Part shown: positions 1 to 11,349 of the stretch, piece after piece | Numbering within the stretch: position 1 is the first letter of the stretch | How the letters are laid out: each line of letters opens with the position of its first letter | Origin: Acheta domesticus | Lineage: Eukaryota > Arthropoda > Insecta > Orthoptera > Gryllidae | Length of the DNA: 64,000 nt | NCBI GenBank assembly: GCA_031308135.1 | Contig: JAHLJT010000631.1 | Coordinates: 144,688,734-144,752,733 of the forward strand | Direction: 5' to 3' | The notes under the pieces: model-generated | What the model was told of the DNA's origin: nothing | Databases searched by the model: none | What the model saw: only the letters and a program-made list of their open reading frames with translations | Made by a program: the position numbers and the translations under genes

Positions 1-17
1 AATCTGAAAAATAACTA

Positions 18-2372
18 GTGTTGCTACAGAATGGCATAGACTTTCCCGTATTGGTTTTCTATTTCCTCTGGTTTCGGCCAGCTATTCGGACGTGATAAAT
101 ATTCTTGCCACCTGACATCTATCGCCGCCCAAAACTTTTCAAACAAACCCAAATTTTTTCTTCAAACTTTTCGAACGGATAGTGCTATTTGCACTTTTTA
201 ATATGACGCAAAGCTCAATTTGGAGTATTTTTTGTTTCCGCAAAAATTACAAAAATATAATTTTTTTGAAAGATCTCTCACACCTTTATGCACATTACCA
301 GCAATTTGTAAACACTATTATATTTGTGAGTGTAAGTGCTTCAAATAACTTTAAATAAAGTTTCTTGAAAACTTAAAAATTGACTAGTATTAGAAAGTAA
401 AAATGAAACTATTGGTGCTACACCAGCACATACTTTTTCGCGTCTTTTTTAAATTTGCAGTTTTCGGAAATTCAGAGAGTTAAGTGAAAATGAGATCAGT
501 GCCAATCTTTTAAGCTTATTTTGTCCAGTCCGTGAAAAAAAAATCAAATGAAAAAATTTGGAGGGTTTTTAATTTTTTTTTAGAAATTGCATAAATTTCA
601 AGCGCAAATTACGCGAGCACCACTAGTTTTTTCGAAAAAATGTACATGACCTTTTTCAAAGAGCTTATTTTCTACGACAAAATTGTCTGAGGCAAACACT
701 TTTACCTTCAATTTTGTAGTTTTGAACTGTTTACTTTTTGCAATTTTTGAAAAAACGGAGAGTTCTCCAAAAATGGGAACAGGCCGAAAAAATTGCACTT
801 TTGCAATTTTCAAAAATACTGGGATTTCAATGAACATGAGACGTGCACTAATCTCTTAAGCGTTCTTTACGCTATCCCCGGGCAAGAGTTTAATCAAAGA
901 ATTTGGAGCTATTTTTGAGAAAATTTTGAAAATGTTTTTGAGATTTCATGTAAAGTATACTTAAAAATCAAAATATCCGTTTGAAACTCCAAAAGTCTCG
1001 AGTTCGTTCGAATCAATCGAGGAATATCAATTTTGGAGAAACTCGGCCGAACAGTTTAAGCGCTGGCGTTGACCACAGACAGACGTTTTGCCGTCAATCG
1101 ATTTTTCGATATCAAGGACCCACAAAACATGGATTATGGAAACACCATGTGTTAGAGGAAGTAATTTCCTTTATACAAAAACAGGATTTATCTACTTTTT
1201 CGTTACTAGGTCCCGGCAACAAGAGTTTTTCTGCCAAAAATTCGCAGTTTTCCGGTGCACGTAAATACGGAGTAATATACGTAGTATAGGGTAATTTATG
1301 TAAAGCTGCGCGAAAAAAATCGAGAATTTTCGGCAGATTTTTTTTCGAAATTTGCAAAAGTTTGAATTTTTTCGAAGTACTAAACTCCAAATTGCAGACA
1401 GAGATTTTTCCTTCAAATAAAATTTGTAAATAGTGAGTTCTTTCTTTAAGGTCATGTAATTTTTTTAAAAAAAATCAGTAGTTTTCACGCAATATTGCGT
1501 GCAATATGTGCAATTTTAAAAAAAATTACAAAAACAAGATTTTCTCAAAAACGGCTCCAAATTTTGTATTTAAGCGTTTGGTAGGGTTAGTGTAGATGTG
1601 ACAAACGCCTTATTGCTCTATTCTTTTGTTTTTTGAAAAATTCCAAAAATGTAATTTTTTGACTTGCCTCTCACGTCGTTAATATTTACGTTAATTTGTT
1701 GACATTATTATATTAATGAGTACGTGTGCTTTAAATAATTGCCAGTAAAGGTTCTCGAGAACTCAACCGCTTTCTGTGAAAACTAGCTCAAAATTCCGCA
1801 TTTTCAGAAACGCTCAAACGCCATTTTCTCATAAATGGCTCCTATTTCTTTCTTCTAACTTTTCGAACGGATAGTGCTAATTACACTCTTTAATATGACG
1901 TAAAGTTCATTTTGAGTTTTTTTCTTTCAAAAATTACACAAATGTAAGGTTTTTCAAATCTTTAGTAAGCACATTACCAGCAATTTGTAAACATTATTAC
2001 ATTTGTGAGTGTGTGCTTCAAATAACTTCAAATGAAGTTTATTGAAAACTCAAAAATTGTCTGTGAAAAAGAGCTTCAAATTTCGCATTTTTAGTAGAGC
2101 TTAAACGCCATTTTCTTAACAGTTACAAATTTTTAAAAGAAAATTACCATTTACCATTTGTGTTCTTCAATATTCTAAAATGAATATTTCCGTTATACCA
2201 TTAGGAAAACGAAAAATTAAGAAAATGTAAAAAAAGAAAAAAGAAAAAAAAAGTACTTTGGGCGACGATAGATGGCAGCCGGCAAGAGTATGTGGCAATG
2301 CGGAACAGCTAGCCCAGACCCAAGGATATAGAAAACTGATACGGGAAAGTCTGTGCCATTCTGTAGCACCAC
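18..2372. mobile_element. Foldback-like TIR element, family F1, copy 1
   Basis: The left end starts GTGTTGCTACAGAATGGC and the right end, read in reverse complement, starts GTGGTGCTACAGAATGGC. The match continues for about 115 bp, through a stretch containing CTATCGCCGCCC and its complement. Both ends sit next to TA, inside the word ACTAGT. The interior is AT-rich and non-coding. It holds a CGGA/CAGA-rich block near 1080 and two diverged tandem units of about 300 bp near 1540-2150, with marker words CTCACGTCGTTAATA and GCACATTACCAGCAATTTG. No transposase is visible, so it would be non-autonomous. Short ORFs inside show no recognisable protein. Confidence 0.75.
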
Positions 2373-2376
2373 TAGT

Positions 2377-3735
2377 TTTAAACTGCTCAACGAAGTGAGG
2401 AATATATAACAGCGACCTGACTCCCTTTATTTACGGTAAGTGCTACAAACACGTTTAAAATATTTTCTTCGTAGTCAGTAGTAAAAAAACAACATGCGGA
2501 TGCATTGAGTCGGAAAGTGAAAGGAGTCTGCGTGCCAGCCGGCCGACCAGTCAGGTAGGATCTCAATAAGCTGGACCTCTACTGTCATGAGTGTGTCTGC
2601 ATTATGCTCTCACATTGTTACCTGCAATGGTACTTAGCAAAATAATAGGAAACCAGCGTACTCGTGCGAGAACTCTCGCATGCTATACCCCACCCTCTTC
2701 CTTATTTTTCCATTTCTATACTAAGCCAGCAATACATGTATATTTTTCTTCAAGACCGTCTTATCCTCCGCCACGTGTTCTATATGATACCTTGTAATTG
2801 ATGACAATGTAGTACACCCTTGTCAATACAAACTACTCTTATTTAACTTAACTCTCGAGCAAAGAGGTACGCCCGTGTAACATAATGGCATAGAATATCA
2901 AGTAATTATTAATTTGACATATAGTTGCAGATTCTACAGTCTGAACAGGTGGAGTAGAATCGAGAAGCGTCGTACTAGCAAAAATATAATAGAATGGTCA
3001 AGAAGATCTCATCCTGTATATTACGGTGCGAGGAACGTTTCTCTGAGGCATCTGGCCTCAAGATTTCAGTTTTTAAGGCGCTAGAATGCTTTGTTTAGGA
3101 GTTACTTAACGATATAGATTAAAAAGAAAAATCCTGGCGTGCATTTCACACGAATATTTAGATGCGTTTTTTTAACAAATCCTCTATATTTTTATAGCCA
3201 AAAGTGCAATTCGTCACGTCTCCGTGAAATTCTCTTTCTTTAGAAACCTCATTTATAAAGATTGGTGGCGTGTGAGTGCCGCAAAGGGAAGGTATAAATA
3301 ATTATGGGAAAGGCGTTTACGAAGAAAACATTTCATGCAGAAGAGTTAACATTGTTTTGACTTTTAAAGAGAGAAGAAGTAGAATGAAAAAAAATCGTCT
3401 ATTTCAAGTATGATCCTTTTTTGTTTTATGACTAATTAATATGTTTTGTATATATTATTAATAATTTGTTTTATGCAGTAATTTTCGGTCTTCAAAGCCA
3501 TTTTCTTTCAAACGGATTAATGTATCTGAAGACAAATTGGAAAAGTTGCCTATTTCTCCTGCTACAGAATGCAATAAAACAGAAAAGGAGTAAAATATTT
3601 ATATTTGATAATACACATTTCATTCATTTTTACCTTCAATCGTGCATGTTCGACTGTTTTATAGCGCATACTTGCAAGTATATTTAAGGACGCGACAAGG
3701 ACATCTTTACTCGTCACTGTAGTGAAATGATTCGA
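2377..3735. other. AT-rich stretch without recognised feature
   Basis: I see no gene here. A donor-like word GGTAAGTG lies near 2436 and small ORFs occur, but none has family-like residues or supporting splice partners. Confidence 0.4.
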
Positions 3736-3737
3736 TT

Positions 3738-3805
3738 TGATTTATTCGTCAAAGAACAGTAAAACCTGTATGTGACGTATGGGGGGAAAGTAATATCTGC
3801 TCACA
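3738..3805 (-). mobile_element. 3' tip of CR1/Jockey-like LINE (family C)
   Basis: The block with CAGTAAAACCTGTATGTGAC and ATGGGGGGAAAG matches, in reverse complement, the 3' terminal part of the LINEs ending near 32680 (+) and 61640 (-). Its A/T-rich end is on the left, so it is a heavily 5'-truncated copy on the minus strand. Only the non-coding 3' tip remains. Confidence 0.5.
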
Positions 3806-3935
3806 TTTTCTTGAGTTCCCGAATCCCTTCCCAACAGTGTAACTATAGTTAAATGATGTATAAAAGTTTCACGGAAGCGACTTTAGCAACTTTTGAAAAC
3901 TAGACATTTTCCCTTCCGAGTTATAGAATGGTACA

Positions 3936-4465
3936 TTATGAAACGATGATGTAATGATGGGTTAATAAACTAGGGTCGCCAACCGTCCTCCATTTGGGAG
4001 AGCAGCCCCCCATTGACGTAATTTTCATCGCGTCCTCCTTCGTATTTTAAAGGCCTCTTTTTAGTAAATTTGTAACATTTGTTATAATTTATTTTATCGC
4101 ATGACTAACACCTGCTACGTTGTATCGTTTATTGTTTAATTTAGAATAGAAAAGATTAATATCCTTTTTCTGAACGCTGACACTCACATGCATTATAGTG
4201 TCTCTGACTAGCAACTAAAATAAAAGAGAGATCAGACCATCTTCATCTGCATTTTGTGAACGAATCTTTTCACTAGAAACGCAAATGGAGAGAAGAAAGA
4301 AATAGCGCTGATGTTCGTTTAAATTGAATTACCATTAAAAGAAATGTGTTGATGCGTTTTTTTCTTTCTTTTTTCCCTTATCGAGTGTCCTTCCTTTTAC
4401 CTGAACATTGTTGGCAACCCTAGTTAACACTCGTGTATTAATACCCATTACATTGAGTTTCATAC
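3936..4465. repeat. Split inverted repeat around a MITE
   Basis: The left arm GAAACGATGATGTAATGATG (from about 3939) and the right arm near 4430-4465, read as reverse complement with ACTCAATGTAATGGGTATTA, are similar and inverted. A related single copy lies at 51653-51700. The two arms probably formed a short palindromic repeat before the MITE at 3970-4423 landed in its middle. Confidence 0.5.
3970..4423. mobile_element. hAT-like MITE, CTAGGGTYGCCAAC ends
   Basis: The left end CTAGGGTCGCCAAC and the right end in reverse complement CTAGGGTTGCCAAC form terminal inverted repeats around about 450 bp of non-coding DNA. The flanks GTTAATAAA and GTTAACACT are only partly alike, so the target duplication is weak. 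The end type resembles hAT-derived MITEs. No transposase is present. Confidence 0.55.
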
Positions 4466-4987
4466 CGTACTTTTTCTACGACTTATGTTAACTTTTATAA
4501 GTTAAACTTTTACAGTGAATCGTTTCGTGGCAGTTGACATGCAGGATTCAGTCAAGGCCACCTATACTTGGGTTTGTGTTGTGACTATTGAAGAAAGCCT
4601 TCCTTCTCCATTTTCGTCCGTGACCTTGGTACGCCAAGAACGAAAAACCCAAGTATAGCGGGCAGCTCCCTACCCTACCCTGCCGCAGGTGGCTTTGGTT
4701 TACCACTCCGCCTGCGAAGGAGTGCAAAAGTTGTGGCAATAATTCCGACGACACCATTTTCGCTTTTTCCCATTTTTCTGGATGTGTCTACTCCATCTCT
4801 GATTCACTAGACATTTTAAACTAAAGAATTGGCTGGTTTTTAACGATAACCACACGGCAGCAACACATAACGCAAAATTACTTGCGTTCTGATCTTAACG
4901 TCAGTCACATTTTCCCTCATATAACTACCACTGCGCTAGTCAAATAGGATCAAAGTGAAATTACGATCAGATTTATTTTAAATAATA

Positions 4988-5379
4988 AGACCTACAAGAT
5001 TCTTAACGGAGAGTACGACGTACAAGAATTTGAGGAAATTTTCATTAGACGACCAGATGATAGACTTCGAGGACATCAAAGCAGATTGCAGAAAGAGAGA
5101 GTGCGGACTTCGTGCACAATTTATTACCAATAGAATCATAAATGCCTGGAACGCCTTACCACAAAGTCATGTGTCCGCGAGAAATGTAATGGCATTCAAA
5201 AGTAAACTTGATCAAGCCAACCTAGAAATTGAAGTGTCCTGAAAAACTAAGTGTCCTGATACACACTAAGTGACCTTATAAACTGATAAACTACGTATAT
5301 ATACTACGTATATATGAAGTGCTGTGTAATTGTAGATGTACGCATATCAGCGTTGCTGCTACCGTATAATCAATAAATA
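4988..5379 (+). mobile_element. 5'-truncated LINE insertion
   Basis: About 390 bp are present here and absent from the paralogous repeat at 52.1 kb. The left boundary is at TTTTAAATAATA and the right boundary at CAATAAATATTTCACG. The segment carries the C-terminal coding end of a LINE reverse transcriptase, then a roughly 130-bp 3' UTR containing a short TACGTATATA duplication, and ends in AATAAATA. The flanks share AATAA-type sequence, so a short AT-rich target duplication is possible but not resolvable. Confidence 0.7.
4991..5242 (+). pseudogene. LINE reverse transcriptase C-terminus
   Basis: The frame is open from the insertion junction to a stop at 5240-5242. It contains ITNRIINAWNALPQ followed by an FKSKLD block. 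This R-x-x-N-x-W-N-x-L-P ... F-K-x-x-L-D pattern is the usual C-terminal tail of CR1/L2/Jockey-group LINE proteins. Nothing upstream of the insertion boundary continues the protein, so the palm and fingers domains are missing. The family differs from the LINE at 31 kb, whose tail reads NALPDDIKQL. It is a dead fragment with no host function. Confidence 0.65.
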
Positions 5380-5741
5380 TTTCACGTAAAAATACTAATA
5401 AAGAAATTAAATATGAGAAGCATAACATAATATTAAATACAATTTTAATGTGTCAACATTTGGTTTGTAAACTTCTGTGATTAGTCAAGAACCTGTATCA
5501 TAACGAAATTTGTATCGTAACGAGTATCATTATGAAACGGGTTGCAGCCATCAAACGACAGAATTATACAATGGGAGTAGAAACAAGTTATTTGCATGAT
5601 AAGAGTTAATAAGTATATTCCTATGGTGAAATAATTCTTCCTGCTAAGTAGTAACGGCGAGGCAACGGCAAAGCCGACGTTTCTGAGGGATGGATAACGG
5701 TCGTTGAAATATTTCTTTCTCTCCTTTCTCCAAATCTCCAG

Positions 5742-5771
5742 TTACACGGCGTGCGTAAGCATCTATAACAG
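5742..5771 (+). other. Candidate 30-bp microexon
   Basis: A pyrimidine-rich run (TTTCTTTCTCTCCTTTCTCC) ends in CTCCAG at 5741. Thirty bases later CAG is followed by GTAAGC at 5772. The pair looks like a complete acceptor and donor. One of three frames is open across the 30 bases. No neighbouring exon was identified, so this may be chance or a non-coding exon. Confidence 0.25.
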
Positions 5772-5799
5772 GTAAGCAGCGCCTTCGGACCACATGTCA

Positions 5800-7380
5800 C
5801 TCGTCTGAATTCTCAAGAATAGGCCTTCGAAGCAGGGTCGGATTCAGGTTCCGAGGGGTTCTCAAGCACAAAATCGTGTCCCTCCTCCCGGAAAAATCCT
5901 CCAGATTGACTACAAAAAGTTCATATTAGAATCACTTTTTGTACAATTATAAATGAAAATAGCAAATTGCTAATAGATTTAAAAATATATTATATTTTTT
6001 AAATTGAAATATATTTTAATTTCTTGTCAATAAATTTTAGTTTCCTATTTAACATTTATCGACTTTTACATTTTTAAATACACCTTTTTAGTACCGTAGA
6101 CTATACGATTAACAATTATTTTACAGATACAAATCTATTTTGTTTTTTTCCGGGACGCGGGACTCCCCATGGCGTAGGACCAGGGCGACCTACACGCTGC
6201 TAAGCAATTACTTATTTTGTTTGTAGGTAAATCCAGCAGTGCAGAAGGCCTGATGTTCAGCTACGACTTTTAGTTGTATGGTAACAGTTCTTGATTCGAT
6301 TCAGAAACTCAATTAGACAAGTATATATTACAATGAGTACTGACATAATGACTCAAGTCAAGTTGTGACGTACAAAATAATTCCGAGAAACTGCTGAAAA
6401 TAAAGTAAACAAATGGCATAAAAGAAATTAGAAATTCCATATGAACAAAAACAAGACAATGATACAGGTACACATAATGAAAGCATCGAAAATACTACAT
6501 ACACTTCAACTGTGAAAGTGTATGATTTTCAATAAAATCTATTTTATTTCAGGAGCTTACCACACGCTACAGCATTCACGCCCGAAGATTAGTTTTATAA
6601 AATGCTGATTAATATGGACTTCAGCGTCGCCATTGCCCTTAAGGACAACATACAGGATAGGTGACATGAAGTGACAATACATGTACAGTCAAGATTGAGC
6701 GACAGTTGTCAGTGAAGTTAAGGTACTCACTTCATGTGTGGTTCGGCAGAGGGAAGTTTCCATGTTTCGTCGTCTCCGCAGGATTGCTCCGCCAATATAA
6801 ATCGTTTATGCCGATGCATTTTATCAATATAAGTGCGAGGAAATATAAGGGGTTATCAATGTAAGTGTGAGTTCAAAGGAGTCCGTAAAGGGCGACCCTT
6901 AAGAGCTATTTTACGTTGAATAAGAATTTCAGAGAAACACTGCGTTCCCGTCCTTGACAGCCGACGCAATTTAGCTTTTTTGGATCTCCGAGTACATAGG
7001 AGATTCGAAACAAAAATCGAGGACTTAATTATTACTATTCCTTCAGAAAATTGAGGTCACACGCGATTCACTTCTAAGCAGGCGAATGTGTAAATAATGG
7101 ATCGTTTATTCACAGCATTCCACAGCTTTTAAATTTAACGAGTTCTCCAAACACTCTTACGACGCAAAAGCACTCATGAGAGAAATAATATGGCCTTCAC
7201 GAAAACACACAATGTTTACGACGTCAACTTATAAACGTATCGACAGTTTCATTACGTTCTTCTTCGACTTCGCAATACAGAAAATTAACACCGTCTTCTC
7301 CGCGACACTTCTTTACGCACGATTGAGCGCGACGGAGCCAGGTGAGAACCTACAGACAGGCGTAGAACCAAAGTAGGATG
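5800..7380. other. No recognised gene
   Basis: AT-rich DNA with a few GC-richer patches (5830-5890 and 6150-6210). The patches could be ends of a decayed DNA transposon, but no inverted pair or target duplication was found. Confidence 0.3.
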
Positions 7381-7394
7381 ACTTGCCACTATCC

Positions 7395-7970
7395 TGCGCA
7401 CCTGTTTGCGTAACGCGCGAGCACCCTTACGCAGCGCGCCACGAAAGCCGAACGAAGCCGCTCTGTCAACGCCCCCCGCCGCAGTGGCCGTCAGGCGCAG
7501 GGCAACGCGCGAACGGAGACCTACTTCCGCGCGTCCACGACCAGCAAAAAAAGAAAAGGAAGCGAAATCGGGCGCGCTGCCCTTGGAGCGCACGTGGCGA
7601 GCGCGTCAGCGGAAGACGTAAAACTGAGGACGGGCCCTCCCCCCGCTGGAAAGGCACCTGTGCAAGGGACACTTTCCCTGCGGCGGCGGCGGCGGCGACC
7701 TTTCTCCCCTCCACTGGCGCAGGCGCGGCCACGAAGCGGCCGTGGCGCGGCCACAGCACGGCGGTCGCGCGAGCTTCGGCGCCGCTTTTCCTTCCCGTTA
7801 GCCCAGGCTCCCACACCACACCACACCGCACCACACCGCACCGCGCCGCGCCGCGCCGCGCCGCGCCGCGCCGCGCCGCGCCGCGAGTCCCGCGCCACAG
7901 CGGCCAAGGAAGACCGACGCTAAAATGCACAGTCGACGGTGAGGCGCGAGGCCGAAATCTCGGCAATTCC
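7395..7970. promoter_or_regulatory. CpG island 1
   Basis: About 575 bp of strongly GC- and CpG-rich sequence stands out from AT-rich flanks. Long ORFs exist in several frames on both strands, as expected where stop codons are rare, and none looks like a protein family. The simplest reading is an unmethylated promoter or 5' UTR island of an unseen gene. Direction cannot be read. Confidence 0.45.
7811..7884. repeat. Pentanucleotide repeat CACAC to CGCGC
   Basis: A run of 5-bp units grades from CACAC through CGCAC to repeated CGCGC. The CpA-containing units are on the left and pure CpG units on the right, inside CpG island 1. Confidence 0.85.
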
Positions 7971-7984
7971 CTCCGATGACCCCG

Positions 7985-9385
7985 ATGAACTCACATAGAG
8001 TCTATCCGTTCTAAGTCACGACTTAATGGGAGTATTCTCGAATGAAAACGTGTCCTTCCCGTTCGCTCCCTCCCACGCCACCCAACGTCGCGCGGCGGCT
8101 CCTTCCAGGTCACGCATCGCGCGCCTCAACGCCTAGAAAAAACCCATGGTCAGTGATGGAAAACGAGGACTCGAAGGGGCGGCACCTGCATAAAATTCTC
8201 CTAAGTCTTGATCAAAACTCAATTATGTCATTTCTTTGTAATCATTAGTGCTTGACAATCCTGTGTTCTGATGTGCAAATCCTTCAAAAATAAGACTCGA
8301 TCTGAAGAGGGTACCCAATGCTCCCAAACACCAAATGATGTAAAAGCAAAACCAACAAGTTGAGCTTAAGATGAATGTAATGAGCAATTCCTTACTGGGA
8401 ACACAGATATGTAGAAAGGTAACATCCAAGTCATCAAGTCTTTATTTGAAGTGACGGGAACTGATCCATAATAGAAATAGTTTAATCCAAAACGCAACTA
8501 AAACCAAAATATGTAAAATATTGGATCCATTAAAACATGTTATATTTTCACCAACATTACTCAATCTTATTGTATTGTACGAAGTTCCACTGTGTGTTGA
8601 AACTTTCGAAGTCTACAAGAAATCTATGGCGTCAACATCTTGTCACTCAGTGAGTTCTTTTCCTAGGAATATATTACTTTCATATGCTTCAGTTCAAAGA
8701 AGAATGCATACAGTGAACAATGAAATATATTCAGACTTGTGTTCGAGACAGATCCGTCGAACAGGAGTTTCAGAAGAAAACCACTATCGGGGGTCGTCCG
8801 TTCTGAGAAGCCACGCGGTGAAGTGACACCCGAGAGGTTTACGCCTGCGACGTCACACACTGTTTTCATAACATGCACCGGCGGGCTAAATACGAACTAG
8901 TGGCACGCCCCCTGCTACATGGTAGGAACGGAGCGGCCAGCGAACAGAATCTCAAGGTTAATCGGGCAACGACGAGAGCAATTACTCAACCTTCTTTCGG
9001 TCAAGGCCGACATCACGCCACTTCTCTCGAAGGACGCCTTGGAATTTTTACAATTCGCTTAAAAATTCCTTCAGTAACAACCAGTTGTAGTATAGTATAA
9101 ACCTCTATGCAATCTTGAAACTAACAGCACGTAAAAAGTTGCGCGTTGAAAAGAGACTCCAGAGTACATAATCTACCAAACCAGCGTTAACACTTACATC
9201 ATTGCGAAAGGTAAAGATGCACAGCCGGCGCACACAAACACGAAAATATCCGTCGTCCGGCGACGTTCTTCCTCACGTCATCACCGCAAATCGTCGACCC
9301 TGGGCTCTTCCGCGAGCACGAGCACAGCACACAGAGGCCCGCGCCAGCGATTACCCGCGTTCACGACAAACTGCGCGCACGAATA
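7985..9385. other. No recognised gene between CpG islands 1 and 2
   Basis: Mixed-composition DNA. Short ORFs near 8521-8826 and 8873-9100 show no family-like residues. I see no repeat with clear ends. Confidence 0.3.
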
Positions 9386-9389
9386 CATT

Positions 9390-9690
9390 GCCGATTCAAT
9401 AAGCGCAAGCTGCTGCCGCCGCGCCGCGCCGCGGACGCAAGTGGCCGGCCGACAAGTGCCGGTGCGCACCACGGAGCGCGTCCGCGAGCTCAGCGCCGCC
9501 CCGGCCCCCGCATCCGTCACGGGAGCGCTGCGCTGTGCGCCCGTACCCACCTCTCCGGTTGCCAAGGCTGCGCTCGCAGCACCGCGCACAGCGCACGCGC
9601 GTCGCACGCGGCGGCGGAAGCGGCGCCCCGCAGCGGCGGCTGCGGTCGCGACTGGTGGCGCTGGCGGCGAATGTAAACGGAAGGAAGGGG
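9390..9690. promoter_or_regulatory. CpG island 2
   Basis: A dense CpG block of about 300 bp. Minus-strand reading is open for 153 codons across 9281-9742, but the composition (Ala/Arg/Pro-rich) fits a GC-island artefact. A GAG-GTGGGT donor-like word occurs on the minus strand near 9555. Best read as a promoter or 5' UTR island. Confidence 0.4.
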
Positions 9691-9929
9691 GTGGGGGCGG
9701 ACATTGCTTCGAGAGAGCAAGTTGTTTCAATGACCCCGGCAACGCATTGCAGAAAAAACGCTAGTTCAAGTTCTTTAACTCAGCGGGTTACGAATTCCTG
9801 CGGGAATGTGAACGGTCAATTGCGAATTCATATCATGCCTTGGAGCGGAACACTAAAGAGATTAGGGAAAGATATATCCTCGGGCATTGCACAAGCCAAC
9901 AAATCCCAGAAAGATGAGCACATGGGCTA

Positions 9930-10625
9930 AATAATACACATTCACTTATACGATTACAACCAACAGAAGAAGCGTGCAAGCGTGCAGAAGAAGCGTGCGT
10001 GTCATACATGTGTGACTACCCCAATCTACATAGAGCCTACATCTACCAATATAGCTAAAGCTACAAACCTACCCAAACATAGCTAGAAGCTACAAAGATG
10101 ATAAGAAGTACTCAGTCCAGAATTCTGGGAGCTCGGCATTGCGGGCACAGCACGGCCACCCGAATTTGGGGTTCTTGGCCCAGACCCACTTACAATTCCG
10201 GCTCAGGCAACGCCGCCTAGGAGAGCTTTCTTCTTTAATAAACAACCCCATTAAAGATAGGGACTCTTCGAAAAGAATTTATTTTAACCTAGCAAAGTTT
10301 AGGCGGCACAAAGATTATTGCTGATAAGATTGTAGTCTACAAGTGATCGACAATAGACTAATATAAAATCACCTTCGATACATCCACAGCGGGAAATAGG
10401 AATCTCGATTATAGAATCAAGGTCAGTGTGAGTATTGTTTCAACACATCTTACACACTACGTATGCCAGCATGCATAGTAACATGAAATAAAATTAGCAA
10501 TCATTAAAACTAAAAGTGTATTACAGAAACGGCAGCACAACGCCACCATTCGCGACTCGAGACCAGATCTCACCATAATTTCCGGCTTTTTAGAACCGAA
10601 AAGGAATAATTTGGAGCTATTATCT
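9930..10625. other. No recognised gene
   Basis: Contains a short imperfect tandem (AGAAGAAGCGTGC units near 9964-10000). No coding signal is convincing. Confidence 0.3.
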
Positions 10626-10629
10626 ATAG

Positions 10630-10720
10630 CAGGGGTCTTCAAACCACGGCCCGGGGCCGCATGCGGCCTTCGACTTTATTTTTGGAGGCCGGCAAACAAA
10701 TATTCATTTTAACTTGTACA
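10630..10720 (+). mobile_element. Solo hAT-like terminus
   Basis: CAGGGGTCTTCAAACCACGG followed by a GGCCGCATGCGGCC-type stretch is the classic look of a hAT terminal and subterminal region. No matching inverted end or 8-bp duplication was found downstream, so this is one end only. Confidence 0.45.
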
Positions 10721-10919
10721 ATGTGGCACGTTGCTCAAGTTTTGACTAACTGCAAAACAAGCACCATTTTTAAATAAAAGTAAAAAAGTGTTCTTTGATT
10801 ATTCTTTTTCTATTTCTTTTTTACTTATTGAATTGCTGGGTGTAATTTGAAGAAGAAATTTATGAAGGTAGAAATTTTCGATTCTACTCTGCGTTGGGGA
10901 AGACAAATTTCCAGCAACC

Positions 10920-11010
10920 CGCTCACACGAACTGAACCGCCCTTTCACCCCTCTCCACCCACTTCTAGCCGACGTCCGTAGTACCTCCTCCGGGATCCGA
11001 TGCCGCCGGA
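10920..11010. repeat. Short dispersed repeat, copy 1 of 2
   Basis: CCCTCTCCACCCACTT, GACGTCCGTAGT and CCGGGATCCGATGCCGC recur in the same order at about 11525-11595, inside CpG island 3. The two copies are about 600 bp apart in direct orientation. Confidence 0.65.
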
Positions 11011-11349
11011 CATCGTTAGGACACGCATAAGTGAGCAACATTCTCCAGGATGAATATCGAAAACTGAGGAACAGACTTTCCGAAGCTCATTTAGAGAACT
11101 GCCTTCGAATTTCTTCTTCTAAAATTAAAGCCGCTATTGAAAATTAAGCGACAAAATAGTGACAGGTCTCACATTAAATCCAAGAAACTTACTGTACTTT
11201 GTGTTATTCATTAACACTCGAAAGTCGAAGACGTAATATAAAACATGCACATGTAGCCCCTACGATGTTAAGTGCAGTAACTAAAACAATTATGAGATAG
11301 TACGTATTACGTAAGCAACAGGTTATTTTCTTATTAATAAATTCGTATC

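Larger units (their letters stand above)
4865..5600 (+). repeat. Dispersed repeat R, copy carrying a LINE insertion
   Basis: The flanks 4865-4987 and 5380-5600 align to 52039-52425. Shared words include AACTACCACTGCGCTAGTCA, GCATAACATAATATTAAA and a run around GTGATTAGTCAAGAACCTG. The paralogue lacks the segment 4988-5379, which is therefore a later insertion here. The repeat itself is non-coding and of unknown class. Confidence 0.7.

Noticed and set aside
981..1289. 102-codon open frame in the first F1 element
   Set aside because: The same sequence in other F1 copies is full of stops; it is non-coding repeat DNA.
7383..7979. 198-codon open frame on the plus strand
   Set aside because: It runs through the CGCGC repeat, is mirrored by equally long frames on the other strand, and has no family residues.
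9281..9742. 153-codon open frame on the minus strand
   Set aside because: Pure GC-island composition; no conserved motif and no convincing splice pair.
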